The notes under the pieces are model-generated. The model searched no databases, had not been told where the DNA came from, and saw only the letters and a program-made list of their open reading frames with translations. A DNA stretch of 64,000 nucleotides, taken from Palaemon carinicauda. Its lineage: Eukaryota; Arthropoda; Malacostraca; Decapoda; Palaemonidae. Shown in pieces: positions 1-13,264 of this stretch (the stretch's first letter is position 1; each line of letters opens with the position of its first letter). The stretch is from assembly GCF_036898095.1 (NCBI RefSeq), contig NC_090751.1, positions 46,295,534-46,359,533 on the forward strand, in the 5' to 3' direction. The position numbers and the translations under genes are program-made.

Positions 1-1117
1 TGATCACAAACCAAATTGATGGCTACGTGAAAATAAAAAGGTTTGGCAACAAAATCAAAACTTCGCAATGGGGATCTACTAGTATCCAAATCTTGAAGAT
101 TGCCAACATTCTAAATGCTACATATGATTTTACATATAAATACATGAAAACATACCGTTGGTATATTGAAATAAATCCTATGTCAACCGTCACTCACCCC
201 GATAAGAGTACTATACATGAAAGAAACAAGACTGCACAATGTTAGCCTAATTTGTAAGAAAATAGCTAAATAACAGGTGCTATAAACATACTTTAGTATG
301 AGGTACTTCAATGTTGGTAGGTAGGTAACGACGCCCAATTGGAATAGATTTAAAGAATTAACAAGTCATCAGAAAAAATCCGGCGGTATAATAACAAAAG
401 TTATCCACCTTGATTCATTAACCCCAATAAGTTTTAACAGTTTTCAAACAAATTTCGTAAGCCGTAATTTCTGCCATGAAATTATATACAAACTTCCTTA
501 CCTACTATTATTATTAAGTAATCGACTAAGATTGTCGCTGAAACTAAATTTAGCCGGAGTTACCCAATTGACAAATTTATCTAAAGGTAAATGTGCCAAA
601 ATGCAGAGTGAACGGTTTCATTGTAGTGTATTACAGGGCAATGTAACCTAGGAAAACAACTACTTTTCCTTATAGAAAAAAAATTGCGCTCTCTTCGAAA
701 ATGACACTCGTTCCCGTCGCAAATGAATAGTTTCAGAAATATATATACATCTATATCCTCCGATAATGGGAGACCCCCAGTGGAAACTCGGGGTTTTGGG
801 GGTGGGAAAACATACTGGGGAATCGATATATAAACGTAAAACAGGCCTTTCCTTCTCTATACATTACCTCCTTGAAATTATAATAATCGGAGGAAAATAC
901 AAAAGTATATCTGGATAAACTTTGGAGGCGCCGTTGCAAAGATTGTGACATGAAAAAATACAGTAACCAGTGCTGCCAACGTCCGATGTAGATTAAATGT
1001 TAACATTCCATGCTAACATTAGCATCCGTACGTTCGTTCGTGCATACCAGATTCGCCCTGCGCAGAAACCCCTCCCCCTACACTGAAGATTTTCCCATTT
1101 TATTAGTCGTTTTATTA
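1..1117. other. AT-rich region, no gene seen
   Basis: I see no coding exon here. The only notable structure is a stretch at about 617-700 that recurs, diverged, at about 3136-3213, so it is a dispersed repeat fragment. Short open frames here have no recognisable protein character. Confidence 0.6.
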
Positions 1118-1443
1118 TCCAATTCTTTTTAAAATCATCTCATTTTATATTCCCATTCAATATTATTTATCATTCATTCCATTTTAACTTCCTAAATTGG
1201 GTTTATTTCTTTTGTTATTTCCTTTTCACTACCCGGTTTCACAAATTCTGAATATTATTTATCATTCATTCCATTTTGACTTCCTAAATTGGGTTTATTT
1301 CTTTTGTTATTTCCTTTTCACTACCCGGTTTCACAAATTCTCAATATTATTTATCATTCATTCCATTTTGACTTCCTAAATTGGGTTTATTTCTTTTGTT
1401 ATTTCCTTTTCACTACCCGGTTTCACAAATTCTCAATATTATT
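1118..1443. repeat. 92-bp tandem repeat array, left part
   Basis: About three and a half copies of a 92-bp unit containing 'cactacccggtttcacaaat'. The first copy is more diverged. The array resumes at 2076 after an inserted retroposon. Identical 60-residue open frames appear in each copy only because the unit is repeated; I do not treat them as genes. Confidence 0.9.
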
Positions 1444-2075
1444 TCCAGCCGCCCGTTGAAATACTACCGCCAGAGAGTTATGGGGTCCTTTGACTAGACA
1501 GACAGTACTACGTTGGATCCTTCTCTTTGGTTACGGTTCTTTCTCTTTGCCTACATATACGCCGAATAGTCTGGCCTATTCTTAACAGATTCTCCTCTGT
1601 CCTCACACACCTGACAACACTGAGGTTACTAAACAATTCTTCTTCGCTCAAGGGGTTAACTACTGCACTGTATTTGTTCTGTGGCTACTTTCCTCTTAGT
1701 AAGGGTAGAAGAGACTCTTTAGCTATGGTAAGCAGCTCTTCTAGGAGAAGGACACTCCAAAATCAAACCATTGTTCTCTAGTCTTGGGTAGTGCCATAGC
1801 CTCTGTACCATGGTCTTCCACTGTCTTGGGTTAGAGTTCTCTTGCTTGAGGGTACAATCAGGCACACTATTCTATTTAATTTCTCTCCCTCTTGTTTTGT
1901 TAAAGTTTTCATAGTTTATATAGGAAATATTTATTTTAATGTTACTCTTCTTAAAATATTTTATTTTTCCTTCTCTCCTTTCCTTACTGGGCTATTTTCC
2001 CTGTTGGGGCCCCTGGGCTTATAGCATTTTGCTTTTCCAGCTAGGGTTGTAGCTTAGCAAATAATAATAATAATA
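1444..2075 (+). mobile_element. (AAT)n-tailed retroposon, full-length copy R1
   Basis: A non-coding repeat of about 630 bp beginning near 'ccagccgcccgttgaaatac' and ending in a run of AAT triplets after 'gggttgtagcttagc'. The same family occurs at 13807-14306 (+), 16167-16884 (minus, full length), 36583-37035 (+) and 34092-34165 (+, 3' end only). A simple-repeat 3' tail and truncated copies point to retroposition (LINE 3' end or SINE). No box A/B is obvious, so the class is open. It splits the 92-bp array. Confidence 0.75.
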
Positions 2076-2336
2076 TCATTCATTCCATTTTGACTTCCTA
2101 ATTTGGGTTTATTTCTTTTGTTATTTCCTTTTCACTACCCGGTTTCACAAATTCTCAATATTATTTATCATTCATTCCATTTTGACTTCCTAAATTGGGT
2201 TTATTTCTTTTGTTATTTCCTTTTCACTACCCGGTTTCACAAATTCTCAATATTATTTATCATTCATTCCATTTTGACTTCCTAAATTGGGTTTATTTCT
2301 TTTGTTATTTCCTTTTCACTACCCGGTTTCACAAAT
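2076..2336. repeat. 92-bp tandem repeat array, right part
   Basis: Nearly three further copies of the 92-bp unit found at 1118-1443, in the same orientation and phase. The period is clear from identical frames starting 92 bp apart at 2103 and 2195. A degenerate partial copy follows to about 2500. Confidence 0.9.
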
Positions 2337-3600
2337 TCTTCCTCTGGACTAGTTTCCCTATCCAGTTCATTCATGGTAAAACCATCTCGTTTTATATTTC
2401 CTTTTAATATTATTCATCATGCTTTCCATTTTACCTTCCTATATTGTTTTTATTTCCTTTTCACTCCACAGCTTCACATAATTACTTTTCCTGGACTAGT
2501 TTCCCTACCCAGTTCATTTATGTTTACCCTCTAGACTCCCTTATTTTTCTGTTAACCAATCAGGAACCAATACGTATTCAAAGTTAACGGGGGTTGACAA
2601 CTGATATTTCCCTACCCCCTTCCTTTGTCTCTAAGTGGTCTGTTCATTCGTCTTCCATGAAGCCCTTTTCCTTTGTAACCTTTGAACTAGTCAGGTGTCC
2701 GTCATTTCGAGTGAGATTTATTTTTTTGTATTTTACGATGGAGGAAATTATAGATACTTATTCCGTAGCTAAAAGCATTTGCTAAATTCCATGGTGATTT
2801 TTATGTTTCTTCTGCCAATGTTGATATTTTCCTGAAATCACACTATGTCATTCCTCAACGCTTGCAGTGCCCCAAGTGTCGTTCCCCCGTCTTACAGGAA
2901 AGACATTTACGTGTTTTATTGCAATACCGAATCCACCATACCTAAAACCAAAAAGAAACTTTGTGGTTATACCGTTACTTCCTATAAAGGTATATTTTTG
3001 GGAAAAAGTAGTCTACCCCCATGGAAGACTCCCGTGAGGGCGTGACCCGCAAGTTTTGACGTCTTCTTCGTAAAGGTAAGTCAAGGTTAGGTGGGTTTGT
3101 TAGGTTCTGTGCTCCCCCCCCCCCCCTTTTTTTTTATTGTAGTGTATTACAGGGCAATATAACCTAGGAAAAAAATATTTTCTTATAGAAAAAATTACGC
3201 TCTCTTGGTAACTGTATCATTCGTAACATGGAGAATTTTACCGTTTTCAGTAAATACCTGAGGTTTGTGACCTGTCATACTACTAGGCTAGGTTAGGTGG
3301 GTTTGTTAGGTTCTGTGCCCTTTTTGTACTTTTTATATATTGAGTAAAACTTATATGGAGAAATTATTTAAAATACGTATGGAAATATCTATCCTTGCTA
3401 TCGTTAGTAATGTCATCGTGCCATTGGTAACTGTACCATACATCAACGTTGGTAACACTATTATTGGTAACGTTGCTAATGTTATAGTTCGCAGTACACT
3501 CGTAAGAGAAGTGACACCGTTGAACAAGTGCTTATATTTAAATATTTTAACACATATGACATCAGTGATTATACTTAACCATTTTAACAGAAAATAAATG
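2337..3600. other. Non-coding region with short duplications
   Basis: No gene seen. A 28-bp sequence containing 'gttaggtgggtttgttaggt' occurs at 3085-3112 and again at 3290-3317. A poly-C/poly-T run lies at 3113-3137. The stretch 3136-3213 is the second copy of the repeat at 617-700. Confidence 0.5.
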
Positions 3601-3766
3601 TTTTCCTGTAGGAAATAACATGATTTAACCGGTTTTCACCTTCATTTCATCCGTAATAACAGCAACCATTTCGTCTATTTAAAGTTAGCCGTATTGGTTG
3701 GTCTGTTTGTTTCCGATTGAAATGAACATCAAATTCGGTTAAATCAAGTTATTTACTATAGGAAAA
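3601..3766. mobile_element. Inverted-repeat (MITE-like) element
   Basis: Terminal inverted repeats of about 35 bp, 3601-3635 and 3731-3766, share 'gatttaaccg' and 'ttttcct' with a few mismatches. About 95 bp of spacer has no open frame. I could not fix a target duplication, so the superfamily is unassigned. Confidence 0.5.
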
Positions 3767-4778
3767 TATATTTTCTGTTCGAAATCTCACCCTGTAATAC
3801 AATACAAAACTACCGAGTGAACTAATTTCTAAACTACCTTAAATGTGTAGTTCAAAAGGAAATAAATACACAAACTTAATTTCACAAATCTGAGTTAAAA
3901 CCTACAGCTACATTTCCATGTAACTTCATACTATGATACGCAGTTCATATAAAACCCAACTACTGAACCATAATTTGAAAATTGATATACAAATTTCACA
4001 CCAGCACACCTTCGCCAAAATCGACGGCAACCTAATTAACATTTTAACAAATTATCGCGAAATTAAAACGCTGTCAAATTAGTTACGGTGGAATAAAATG
4101 GTTATCGAAGAAAACTCCAAAACTAAACCTTTTAACTTTTCACGAAAATTAAAACCTTTGTCAAATTAGCTCCGTTGGCAAGAACAATGGCTGAGACGGG
4201 AGTTTTCCTATATTATAGTTAAATGAAAAGTTGTCCTTACTAGACCTAAAAAAATAGTTCTTTCCTAAAATCTGCATTAGTATCAACGACCAGAGATTTG
4301 AGACTAAGTTCGCATAATTGACAAAATACACTAGCAAAGGCAACAGCCCTCCATTAAAGCTATGACGTCTCACTTGTCACTTCAATCAGACAGTAATTAA
4401 TTCGACTTTACCACATTCCTAAGCAAATCTAATCTTGCGATATTACAAGTCAAATAATTTTAAGAAAACGCCAATTGCGATTTGGTCCAGAAACAATATT
4501 CATAGTGGACTCCATTTTCACTGAATCAAGGAACCGGTACAAGTTAACACGATGGAAAATACAGATAAAGTACAATAACAAAACCAAAGAAATGGCGTGT
4601 CTAATTCTAAGAAAAAGCGATTATTACATATAAATTACGTTTAAATAAAACAAAAACCCTCTCACCATTGCTTCAATTTACAGCACAATCGCCGGAGACT
4701 TGGGGGAAGTCGAGTTGTTACCTGTACGACGAACACAGACGAAATGAATTGCAAAGGAAAATGACTTAAGGATGTCGA
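3767..4778. other. AT-rich region, no gene seen
   Basis: No exon, RNA gene or repeat that I can define. The minus-strand open frame at 4161-4373 has no protein-like composition. Confidence 0.5.
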
Positions 4779-5065
4779 CAGTGTTGCCAGCTATAGGAAT
4801 TTATCTCTAGATTTGGGGATTTTGGTTGTCTGATGGGGGATATTCAGTACAAATTTCCATGAGACAGAGGGATGATTAAACCTTTATATTGTTGCAATTA
4901 GTTTGCTTGTCTTACATGCAGTAAAGTGAGCCATTTCTATGCTGATTTAGTATAGCCTACAGGATCAGAAGAAAATATATTTGTGGACATGGGGAATTTT
5001 GGGTTGTTTTGGGGATTTTAAATCACGAGTTTTGGGGAATTTTAGATGCCCAACTGGCAACACTG
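4779..5065. mobile_element. hAT-like MITE
   Basis: A 287-bp non-coding element with perfect 12-bp terminal inverted repeats, 'cagtgttgccag' at 4779 and its complement ending at 5065. The flanking octamers (gatgtcga, gttatcga) match at six of eight positions, as expected for a decayed 8-bp hAT target duplication. CAGTG-type ends are typical of hAT elements. The interior repeats short 'ttttggggattt' motifs. Confidence 0.65.
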
Positions 5066-5091
5066 GTTATCGAGTATGTCAACAAACTCTT

Positions 5092-5200
5092 TCTAGCCAA
5101 TAGAAAACTTCTTTTGTGAAAAAATAAGTAAATATTTTGTATTCGTTTCTTCTATTGGTGGACCGCGTTGTAAAGCTGTCTCTCATTGGCTGAAAGCAAC
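5092..5200. promoter_or_regulatory. Cluster of three CCAAT boxes
   Basis: CCAAT occurs at 5097 (+) and on the minus strand at 5154-5158 and 5185-5189, within about 95 bp. Clusters like this occur in promoters, but no exon is recognisable on either side, so this is only a candidate. Confidence 0.2.
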
Positions 5201-5907
5201 ACGTTGTGTTTCCAAGGATATATTTTTGGGATGTGAAAGTTTTAGAAACATTTTCAGGACATGGAAGTCAGAAATATTTGGGACATGAAAGATTATTTTT
5301 TAAGATCCCATAAATAAGTTATGAAATCAAACAGGAAAAACGTTTATGAATAAATGAACACTAGTAAAATATGTGTTGATCTAACTAATGATGAGTCATG
5401 AAGTGAAAAGCAATTAAATCAGTTAACAGAAGAAAAAATATCAGTTCATGAAATTGCAGTCATTCCATCTAATTGTACGTACATGGGCCGTGTTTATTTG
5501 ATAAACGGAGATAAATTATCGTATAAAAATCGAAAAATGTCCTACACATAAATAATATAATTCAATAATACAAATTCAGGATTCTCATTTTAGAAATTAA
5601 CGAAATGCCGAATCAGCAGTAAAGGGGCAACGTTTTTATTTATTTTTTTTTTTGTCTCGAGGTCAATAAAGGTTGAAATAATGACGTTTGTCATCTAGAG
5701 CAAAATTCATGCAATGCAGACTCGTCTGTGTAAAACTTAGTGATACAGAATGGGCTACCCATCGTAATATGTCATCTATTCGGTGCAAAGTTGGGTAACA
5801 ATATGACAAAATATAGTATACAGTACTGTACATTTCCACATGTCACACTGCATATGCATAGTCATAATGTATTTCTGTATTTCACAAAACTACATATAAC
5901 ACCTACA

Positions 5908-5939
<32 letters not shown>

Positions 5940-7493
5940 GCATTACACATTCACTATACATATACTGTTTATATATGTATCAATCAGTAAGACATCTATG
6001 TAAGTACTAAATCAATAATTATGTGTAGCCTACTTATATACATTCTCACATATGCAGACTATTTTTCATTATGAATTAACATTACGAAAGTGCCTGCTCG
6101 GAACAAAATAAAACCAGACTCCTAATCGAGAGAGGGACATTAGTATCAAAGCAGGTAAAGACAAAAGAAAGATAACAATTAGAAAGTAAAGAATCGTAGC
6201 CACATATAATCAGCAGCCTGCTTTTAGGGTTATTTTATTGAATGAGCAAAATATTAACTGGAAAGAAATTATTTTCACACACCAAGGCCCGCCTGAACAG
6301 ACTTTTAGTGTCTGCTGGAGGGCGAGAAATAAACCCGTAAAGAATGGTCTAAAGTTGTACTGGAGCGTATAACAGAATAGACAAAATAATATTTAAGGCG
6401 GAAATTTATAATATCTATTTTTTTCTGCCTTTTGCTAATCACGTGTAATACAAATATACACACATATACTGCATACAAATTATTTACGTTATGACAATAT
6501 GTAAACAGCAAATTTTATTTCTAAAAAAAAAAAAATAATAGTACATGATTGAGTATTAAAGTATAAATTACGTGAAAATATTATTATACCGAAATATCAA
6601 TATGACAACCACGCGTTTTCTGTAATACTATTTAGATATTTATAGAAAATGTGTCTGTTTTTAATAACTATTCTTTTGGTGGCTTAGGCTTGGTAGTAAT
6701 ATTTAATATCAAAGCCTGAATATTTACGTAGCTCAAGCAAATACTGAAGGATTTCTTATACTTTAATTATAAATATAGTAATTACATTGGATTTTCATGT
6801 ATATTTTTTTTTCTAATTATAAGAAATTTTAAATTCAAAATTAAATATTCAATACTTTCGGACAAAGCGTCTTTGAAACCAATTCAAACTGTTCGGTCTT
6901 TGGTTTTGACCTTAAACTAATTATAGTAAAAATAGTACAGTAGTGCCTTTTATTTTCCTTCACTTATATTATCATTATATCTCTATTTACCTAATTATAA
7001 ATTAATATTATTCATTATTTCAATAATCATAAGATAATTGTGAATAAAAATATTCGACAGTGTAAAATAAGACCGGACAGAAATAGCGACCCTTTACCAA
7101 TACAAAATGTACTTTGAGTAATGTTTTTCCGTATACAGGCGATAAAAACACAAGTGTACACCCTGACATAATTTCGAGATCGTAAGAATTTGGATGCGAA
7201 TTTTTAATAAATTATGCCGAAATTATTTTTCAGTTGGTCTTGATACTTTTATTCCCTAATCACACACTTAAACTCAAGTGTCTGACAATTATCATTTTCA
7301 TTGGACAAGCAAAACCCTAGCCAGTGCGGAAATGAAATCGAGAAACGACGAATAAACTATGCACGAGTAGCCTAATATAAAGTAAAAGAACATAAAATAT
7401 CTAAAATTTAGTAACAACATTATAACGGTATATCATACATAAACTAAGAAAGGTTCATGTTCACGTGTTCAATGGAAAATCATTTGCAACAAA
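5201..7493. other. AT-rich region, no gene seen
   Basis: Apart from a GT microsatellite at 5914-5939 I see no supported feature. Homopolymer A/T runs and short AT-rich frames only. Confidence 0.5.
5914..5939. repeat. (GT)13 microsatellite
   Basis: Thirteen uninterrupted GT dinucleotides. Confidence 0.95.
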
Positions 7494-7765
7494 TACCGAA
7501 GTTCCACCAATTTAACTGCTTGATTAAGATCATTCCACAACCTAGTCACAGGTGAAATAAAACTCCTAGAATGCTATGAAGTATTGAGCCTTGTGGTAGA
7601 GAAGATATGACAGTTTGAATTAACTGGAAACCTAGTACTACGTACAGGATGGTTGTCTAGATATTTGAAGACAAAAGATGTTCAGAATTACGAGAAATCT
7701 TATGCAATATATACAAAGAAGTAACTGGGCGATGTTACCGAGATTAATATCTAGATTAGCTTAAG
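7494..7765 (-). mobile_element. Non-LTR retrotransposon (LINE) ORF2 3' fragment
   Basis: On the minus strand, broken frames read pieces typical of the C-terminal end of LINE reverse-transcriptase polyproteins, such as HRPVTSLYILHKI, NSEHLL and SPVTRLWN, followed by a hydrophobic tail. Several stops and frameshifts separate them, so this is a decayed fragment. The match is from pattern recognition only. Confidence 0.5.
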
Positions 7766-7784
7766 GAATTTTATAGACTCTCGG

Positions 7785-7916
7785 ATTGGTGATGGTGGGA
7801 GATTTTTGTCTGATCGCCCACTGCAAATCAATCTACTATAGCTGGCCCTAACTAGTACAGCTTTGCTGATCATGGCGATGCGCAAAATCTATCACCACGT
7901 TATAGTATCACCAATC
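7785..7916. mobile_element. Short inverted-repeat element
   Basis: The ends 'attggtgat' (7785) and 'atcaccaat' (to 7916) are complementary, and imperfect complementarity continues inward (gatttttgtctgatcgcc against ggcgatgcgcaaaatc). It lies directly beside the LINE fragment. MITE-like or a hairpin-forming SINE fragment. Confidence 0.4.
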
Positions 7917-10900
7917 GGAAAGGGAACCATTGTTGTAACTTCATGTCATATCACAATTGCTAAGCAAGCATGTCTTTTGCTTTTGCTTCTAGCGCCTTTT
8001 GAGTTCGTTTGAATAATAAGCTTTATGTTTACTTGTTTTTTTTTCCTGTATTGGATTTAAATCAAACCCTCCACTGAAGTCGAGTGAACTTTGCTTAAAA
8101 GCTAGAAAATATACTCAATGATATTAAGATGTTTGTATGACAGTCTATAAAAAATATCTATAGTTTACTTACTACAAGTGAGGTTTTCTTTCTAGATGTT
8201 ACCTATAGATTTCGTGGTCTGTCATGTTAAGTAGCAGCAGAAACAACATGTAGGCTTACTTAAGTGAATAAGTATTAACACTATTAGGTGACTTCGTATT
8301 AAATTGAGCAATAATAGAAAAAAAGTAAAATTTTCATTTTCTTAAGAATACAATTAGGCCTAATTCGAATCCGGGAAAGGAGGAAATTAAAGAAAAGTAT
8401 CATTCGAGTTTCGTTGTGCTATCACCCCTCACACCAAGCTACCAAGGTCCGTTGCAAGTTTATAAGATTTAATATATGGATGTTCACATAAGCCTAAGTC
8501 ATGATCATATAAATTTAGGGGCTACGCACGATTAGTATTTTGTTGCAGTTACTCGTCTAAGCACTGAAGAACTCGATAATGGCGTTAAATTAATAATACA
8601 AAAGATAAAATTTAAACAATACTGGTATTGGTGTAAAATCAAATATAAAACACAATCCTTATTTATATTATGTTCGTGCATCTACAAATAAGCTAAACTG
8701 ATAATTATTCCTTAATTTATCTATTTTCTCTATTTCTAATGCATTATATTCCAATGACACAATATTTGATATACTATAGGCTACCAATTAATCTTCACTT
8801 AATCAAACTTTAAAATACTTTTAATTTCTATTTTACCTGTACAATATTTCTATTTTTTTTTTTACAACATAAGATAGAAATTATATGATATTCCTAAGAC
8901 ACCTTCTCCCACCAAAATACAAACGGGTCCTAATAAAACATGTACCTCAATAACCGTACTAACAAAAGCTGTATCAATTTTTTAGTAGGAAAAATCACAT
9001 TTACGCAATTTAAACTGTCAAGAAAATCTGTATTTTCATCACACAATGTCTTACTGTATTTATGCATTAATATATTGGGCTCTCATATCAAGTAATGTTT
9101 TTGAGTTTAAAATTTGAAGTCATGAAAGGCTACAGAAGACAAATTTTTGACCGTTTAGAATTTGAAGAGACGAAAGGCTACAAAAGACATGTAATACAGT
9201 ACTGAAAATTATTGGAATATTTGGAGGATATAAGCTCGCATTTTTATACAATTATACTAATTGTCAACGTAACAGCAGGTAACAGAAATTCAAATGGATA
9301 ATCCTACCTTTAATGAGGATCAGCTGTTCCCTCGCGGTATTAAACTCCTGCGTAAAATTATAACGAACACCGTGAATTATATAGACACATATTTAAGATC
9401 ACAGCGGTTTTTTTTTTTTTTAGATAATTCGGTGCTTGAAGACGTCAACTAGCCAACCTTATTGGCTAGTGTCTTTGGCAGTACTGATTTTACAGACAGT
9501 CGAAAAATTGTTATTACCAAAGTAAAGGTTACTACGTGCAATGTAAACAAACATTTTAAGATGACCTGAAGCTATGTTGTGCATATGGTGGTGGTTGCCA
9601 TTAGCGTCCTTTTATATTTTTTTAATTAGTTTTCCTTTATGTATCTGAATGTCAGTTCATTCTGATTGTGGTGGTTTTGTGATAGACATTATAGATTTTT
9701 TGGAATTATACTTATGGTTTCATGATTATAATGAATATTCATGGTGTAAATAGTGTTCTTGACTACAAGATAGTTGCCTAGGGGTAAATTCTGTTAGGTC
9801 AGCTTTGAGAACGTGAAAGGGTCATATTTTTAATTTTACATATGCTAGGATTATCTTTCACCCAATCTTGATATTTTAGGGCAACAGGGCTTTGTGGATA
9901 TATTTAGGCCACTAATAGCCCTATTATTGATTGTAATTCAGGTGTGCTGTGATTGGCATTAGCAGTGTTTTTGTGATATAATTTCTGTGTTGGCAAATAT
10001 TTTTTACAAATTTCCTGTCTATAGAAATTAGTTAGCCTAATTTCATTAAGATTACTGTAGAATTATACCTAAACTGGATAAAGATAATTAGGCTACCATC
10101 ATATTTTAACTTACGTTTTGTGCGTACTATCACTATCCTAAATTAACCCAAATAACCTGAATGCTAACTTTATAGAACCAAAGCAACTTACTGTAAGATT
10201 ACCTTGCCTTATACAAGACACGAGCTCTTGCGTTGGCAGCCCGTAAGCCAAACCAAGACAGTTAGGATATATAATCAATTCTACTGAAGTACTACTAGTT
10301 GGATTGTGATGCATCAGATGTACAATGTTACAATGCAAGTTCAATATTTTCAAACCGACATTTTCTTTTGAAAAATTTGTTTGCAGTTTTTATATGTAAT
10401 ATTATCCTTATCCAGTTTGTGGCTAAGGGTTATTAACCTCAAGTTGAGCTATCAAGAATACAAATATTTGTAGTATCTTTAGCATACTTCCAATTTTTCT
10501 ATTTTTTTATTAAATGCCAATTTATTCCTTTAATTTTTCTAGTTTTGGAATTCTCTTCATGTCTCTATTATCACTCTTCCCTATAGTATTTGCAGATATA
10601 AGTAGATGACCATTTACTCCAAAGATCTGCAGCTATTAGTTCATTTACCTAGACAATATCATCAAGTTTGTGATATGTACCCTTTGTTTCCCCTGATTTA
10701 TTATCCCAGAACTAAATGGGATAAATACAGTACATCAGCTCACCGGTGTGTACAATATTATTGCTGAATATAGACTTTGGTAATCATGTCATTATACTCA
10801 ATGTTAAGGTTACAATATATAAGTGATGGTAGTTGAGTCCACTTTCAATTGTGAAAGTATTTTTATGTAGCTATGAGAATTGTACTATACTGTTCCTTAA

Positions 10901-12722
10901 AAAGCGTAAAACTTAAAACTTAGTGTATGCTGACAAACGCATCCTGTAACTTTCATTAACAATTTGAGCATATTAATGTGCTGCCTTTGAAACATTCATA
11001 TGAAGATACAGTAGTAAAAATAAAGACTAAGCAACCTTTGTGAAACTGCAGCTTGCGCAGAATATCAAAATTATGAAATATTGTAGTTTAATGAGACCAG
11101 AGTCACATTTCTGAAATCATGTTAAATAAAGTTAAAATTTCAAAAAGACTTAGATGAAGAATTTTTACACCTAAGTAAGAAACAACCTAGGTACCATACA
11201 ATGGACTTGGGGCAGAAGGGGTACTACCAAGAACCTTTAGTGATATCTTCAGGACCCTCAAAAGCGCACATATAAGTGGTAAGCTCGGTGGTAAAACAGC
11301 AATGAAAAGTCAGCATCAGTTGGAAGTGTGTACACATATAGTCGTCTCACTGGACAGAGGGTACCCTTCTCGTCCTCTCCTTCCACCACTTCCAGAACAA
11401 AAACTATGAAAGGCAAAGCCTGCCGATGATGCTTCTTTAATATGAACAACTTCAGCCTAGACCTTGTGGATTTTATTCATAGGTCTCGATGGTGCAATAT
11501 TTCACCTGGACAACTCTATAACCTGTGTGAAATATAACTGCTATAATTGCTCATGTGACTCCCCATGTTCAAGTTACACAAAACCAAAAAAATCTGAGTT
11601 TTGAAGGTAATGACTGCTGGGTCAGGTAAGCAAAGGCTGTTGCTTGAACGTTTAAAATCTTTCACATATTTAGATCAAAATGAATAGATCTGTAAAATTA
11701 AAACTAATGGTAACATGTGTGTCAATATTTCTTAATTTCAACAAAATTCATTCAACTTCAGACATACTAATATCTATTCCCTGTGTAGTGGAATAAATGG
11801 AAAACCACTTATCTCATAAGATTTCTACTAAAATGTAAACACTGCCATAGACGGGAGCTTTTATAGTGTGACAAACCGCATAGCACATTTTGAATGGTGC
11901 AGATTCACTATGGTTCACCAGTAGACTATATGAAAATCTTGTATTTAGCAGCTACATAAAGTTTATCAAGAATTACTGGATAATTTTCAAGGTTACAAGT
12001 CAATAAAAGTCATAGATGACTTTTATCTCGACATAATTTAAATATCTCCTATTCCAAGGAGGGTAGGCCTGCTCTGCAAGAAAATGAGTGCACGACTATT
12101 GCAACATTGACTTCAACAACTTGCCTACTACCTCTGCATCTTAGGTGAACCAATTATTCACTTCCAAAGCTGTATTTCCTGTTCTTTTCTCTCTACAGTT
12201 TGGTGCCAAGGCAGAGATATTGATGTCTTACTCAAGCATGACTTTCATGGCCCTAGTCACTGCTGGAGAACTCCCAAGGAATGTGACTTTTCTTCAAGCC
12301 AGGTGGAGGTCTTCTAAATAGCTCAGAACCAACACCTCGAGCACCACAAAATTATCATGTTCCTGCTATATAACTACTGTATATAGACTACAGTCTGGGG
12401 TTCATATTTAAATTTTGCATGACAAAAACCATGGCGCTCTTAAATGTGTCCTTTCTTGTAACAAGTTCTTTAAATTTAATAAAATCTTCAGCTGATAACT
12501 GAACCTTATACAGTAATAAAATCAATCTTTGCTGGGATAAGAGGATTAATTTCTGGTGTACGTTATAGCCTAGGACAATCACTTACATTTTACAAGGTTT
12601 TGCTTCTTGAAAAACATATTTATTGTGAGCTGGGAAATGCCTTATCCTTATATTTGACTTGTGACAAAAAATTATACTAATGCAAGAATACAAACATTCA
12701 CACACACTGTTGCAACATATCA
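7917..12722. other. Long AT-rich region, no gene seen
   Basis: No coding exon recognised on either strand. The part nearest 12857 probably includes the 3' untranslated region of the minus-strand NOL4-like gene; a TTTATT (AATAAA on the minus strand) near 12617 could be its poly(A) signal, but several others exist. A small hairpin (ctagccaa/ttggctag) lies at about 9449-9470. Confidence 0.4.
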
Positions 12723-12794
12723 CTTTGAAGTGAAACCATACACAAACTTTGAAGTGAGACCATACACAAACACTGAAGTGAAACCATACACAAA
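12723..12794. repeat. 24-bp tandem repeat, three copies
   Basis: Three tandem 24-bp units built on 'gaagtgaaaccatacacaaa' start at 12723, 12747 and 12771, with one or two differences each. They lie 60-130 bp downstream of the stop codon of the NOL4-like gene, probably in its 3' untranslated region. Confidence 0.85.
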
Positions 12795-12856
12795 CTCAGA
12801 TGTCACTAAAACCATGCTTACTCTTTGGATACTTTTACTTTTGAAATAGTTTTGTT

Positions 12857-13264
12857 TTATAAATCTTCTTCCACTTGAATTTCAAGAACAGTATCTATTA
12901 TCTTTTTCTTTAACCTTTTTTTAACATTTGGATTTTTTATACTTTTCAGCTCCTTAATTAGGTAATTTACAAAAGCTACATCAACATCATCAGAGTCAAG
13001 GTGAAGCATTCGATAGTTCTCGTAGAATTGCGGGGCAGTATTTACGTGTTTTTCGTCAATGTCATTATTCAGGTGATTAAAAGGTCGGGGCACTTTATGC
13101 AGCAAGGTTGTGTTATCGCCTGAGGACATTTCTTCTTCCATAATCGTGATCCCCGTCTCTTTTCTGTATGGGTTAGGTCCGCTATCAATGTGATGAGTTA
13201 TAACCTCTTCTTCATCATCATCCCTCTCTGAATTTTCATGTTTGGAGATCACCTTCACAATTGC
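12857..13264 (-). CDS. NOL4-like gene, last coding exon (BESS-like C-terminus)
   Basis: The exon follows an acceptor (ATTTACAG, just right of 13264) and ends at a TAA stop at 12857-12859, giving 135 residues (167-301 of the joined protein). It starts with AIVKVISKHENSE and runs into an acidic cluster (DDDEEE). Its last 50 residues hold a predicted two- or three-helix segment with alternating hydrophobics, beginning DSDDVDVAFVNYLIKELKSI and rich in lysine afterwards. That pattern resembles the BESS motif of MADF-BESS proteins: an acidic start, paired Leu/Ile, then a basic helix. The open frame extends right of 13264 into the intron, but the splice acceptor and phase agreement with the previous exon argue against using an internal start there. 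BESS assignment is by eye. Codon use is unremarkable and no frameshift is seen. Confidence 0.65.
   Translation of the reverse strand, partial: AIVKVISKHENSERDDDEEEVITHHIDSGPNPYRKETGITIMEEEMSSGDNTTLLHKVPRPFNHLNNDIDEKHVNTAPQFYENYRMLHLDSDDVDVAFVNYLIKELKSIKNPNVKKRLKKKIIDTVLEIQVEEDL

Noticed and set aside
1197..1379. Identical 60-residue frames repeated at 1197, 2103 and 2195
   Set aside because: They are translations of the 92-bp satellite-like unit. No sign of a real protein.
12661..12849. 62-residue open frame with VKPYTN repeats
   Set aside because: It only reflects the 24-bp tandem repeat in the probable 3' untranslated region of the minus-strand gene.
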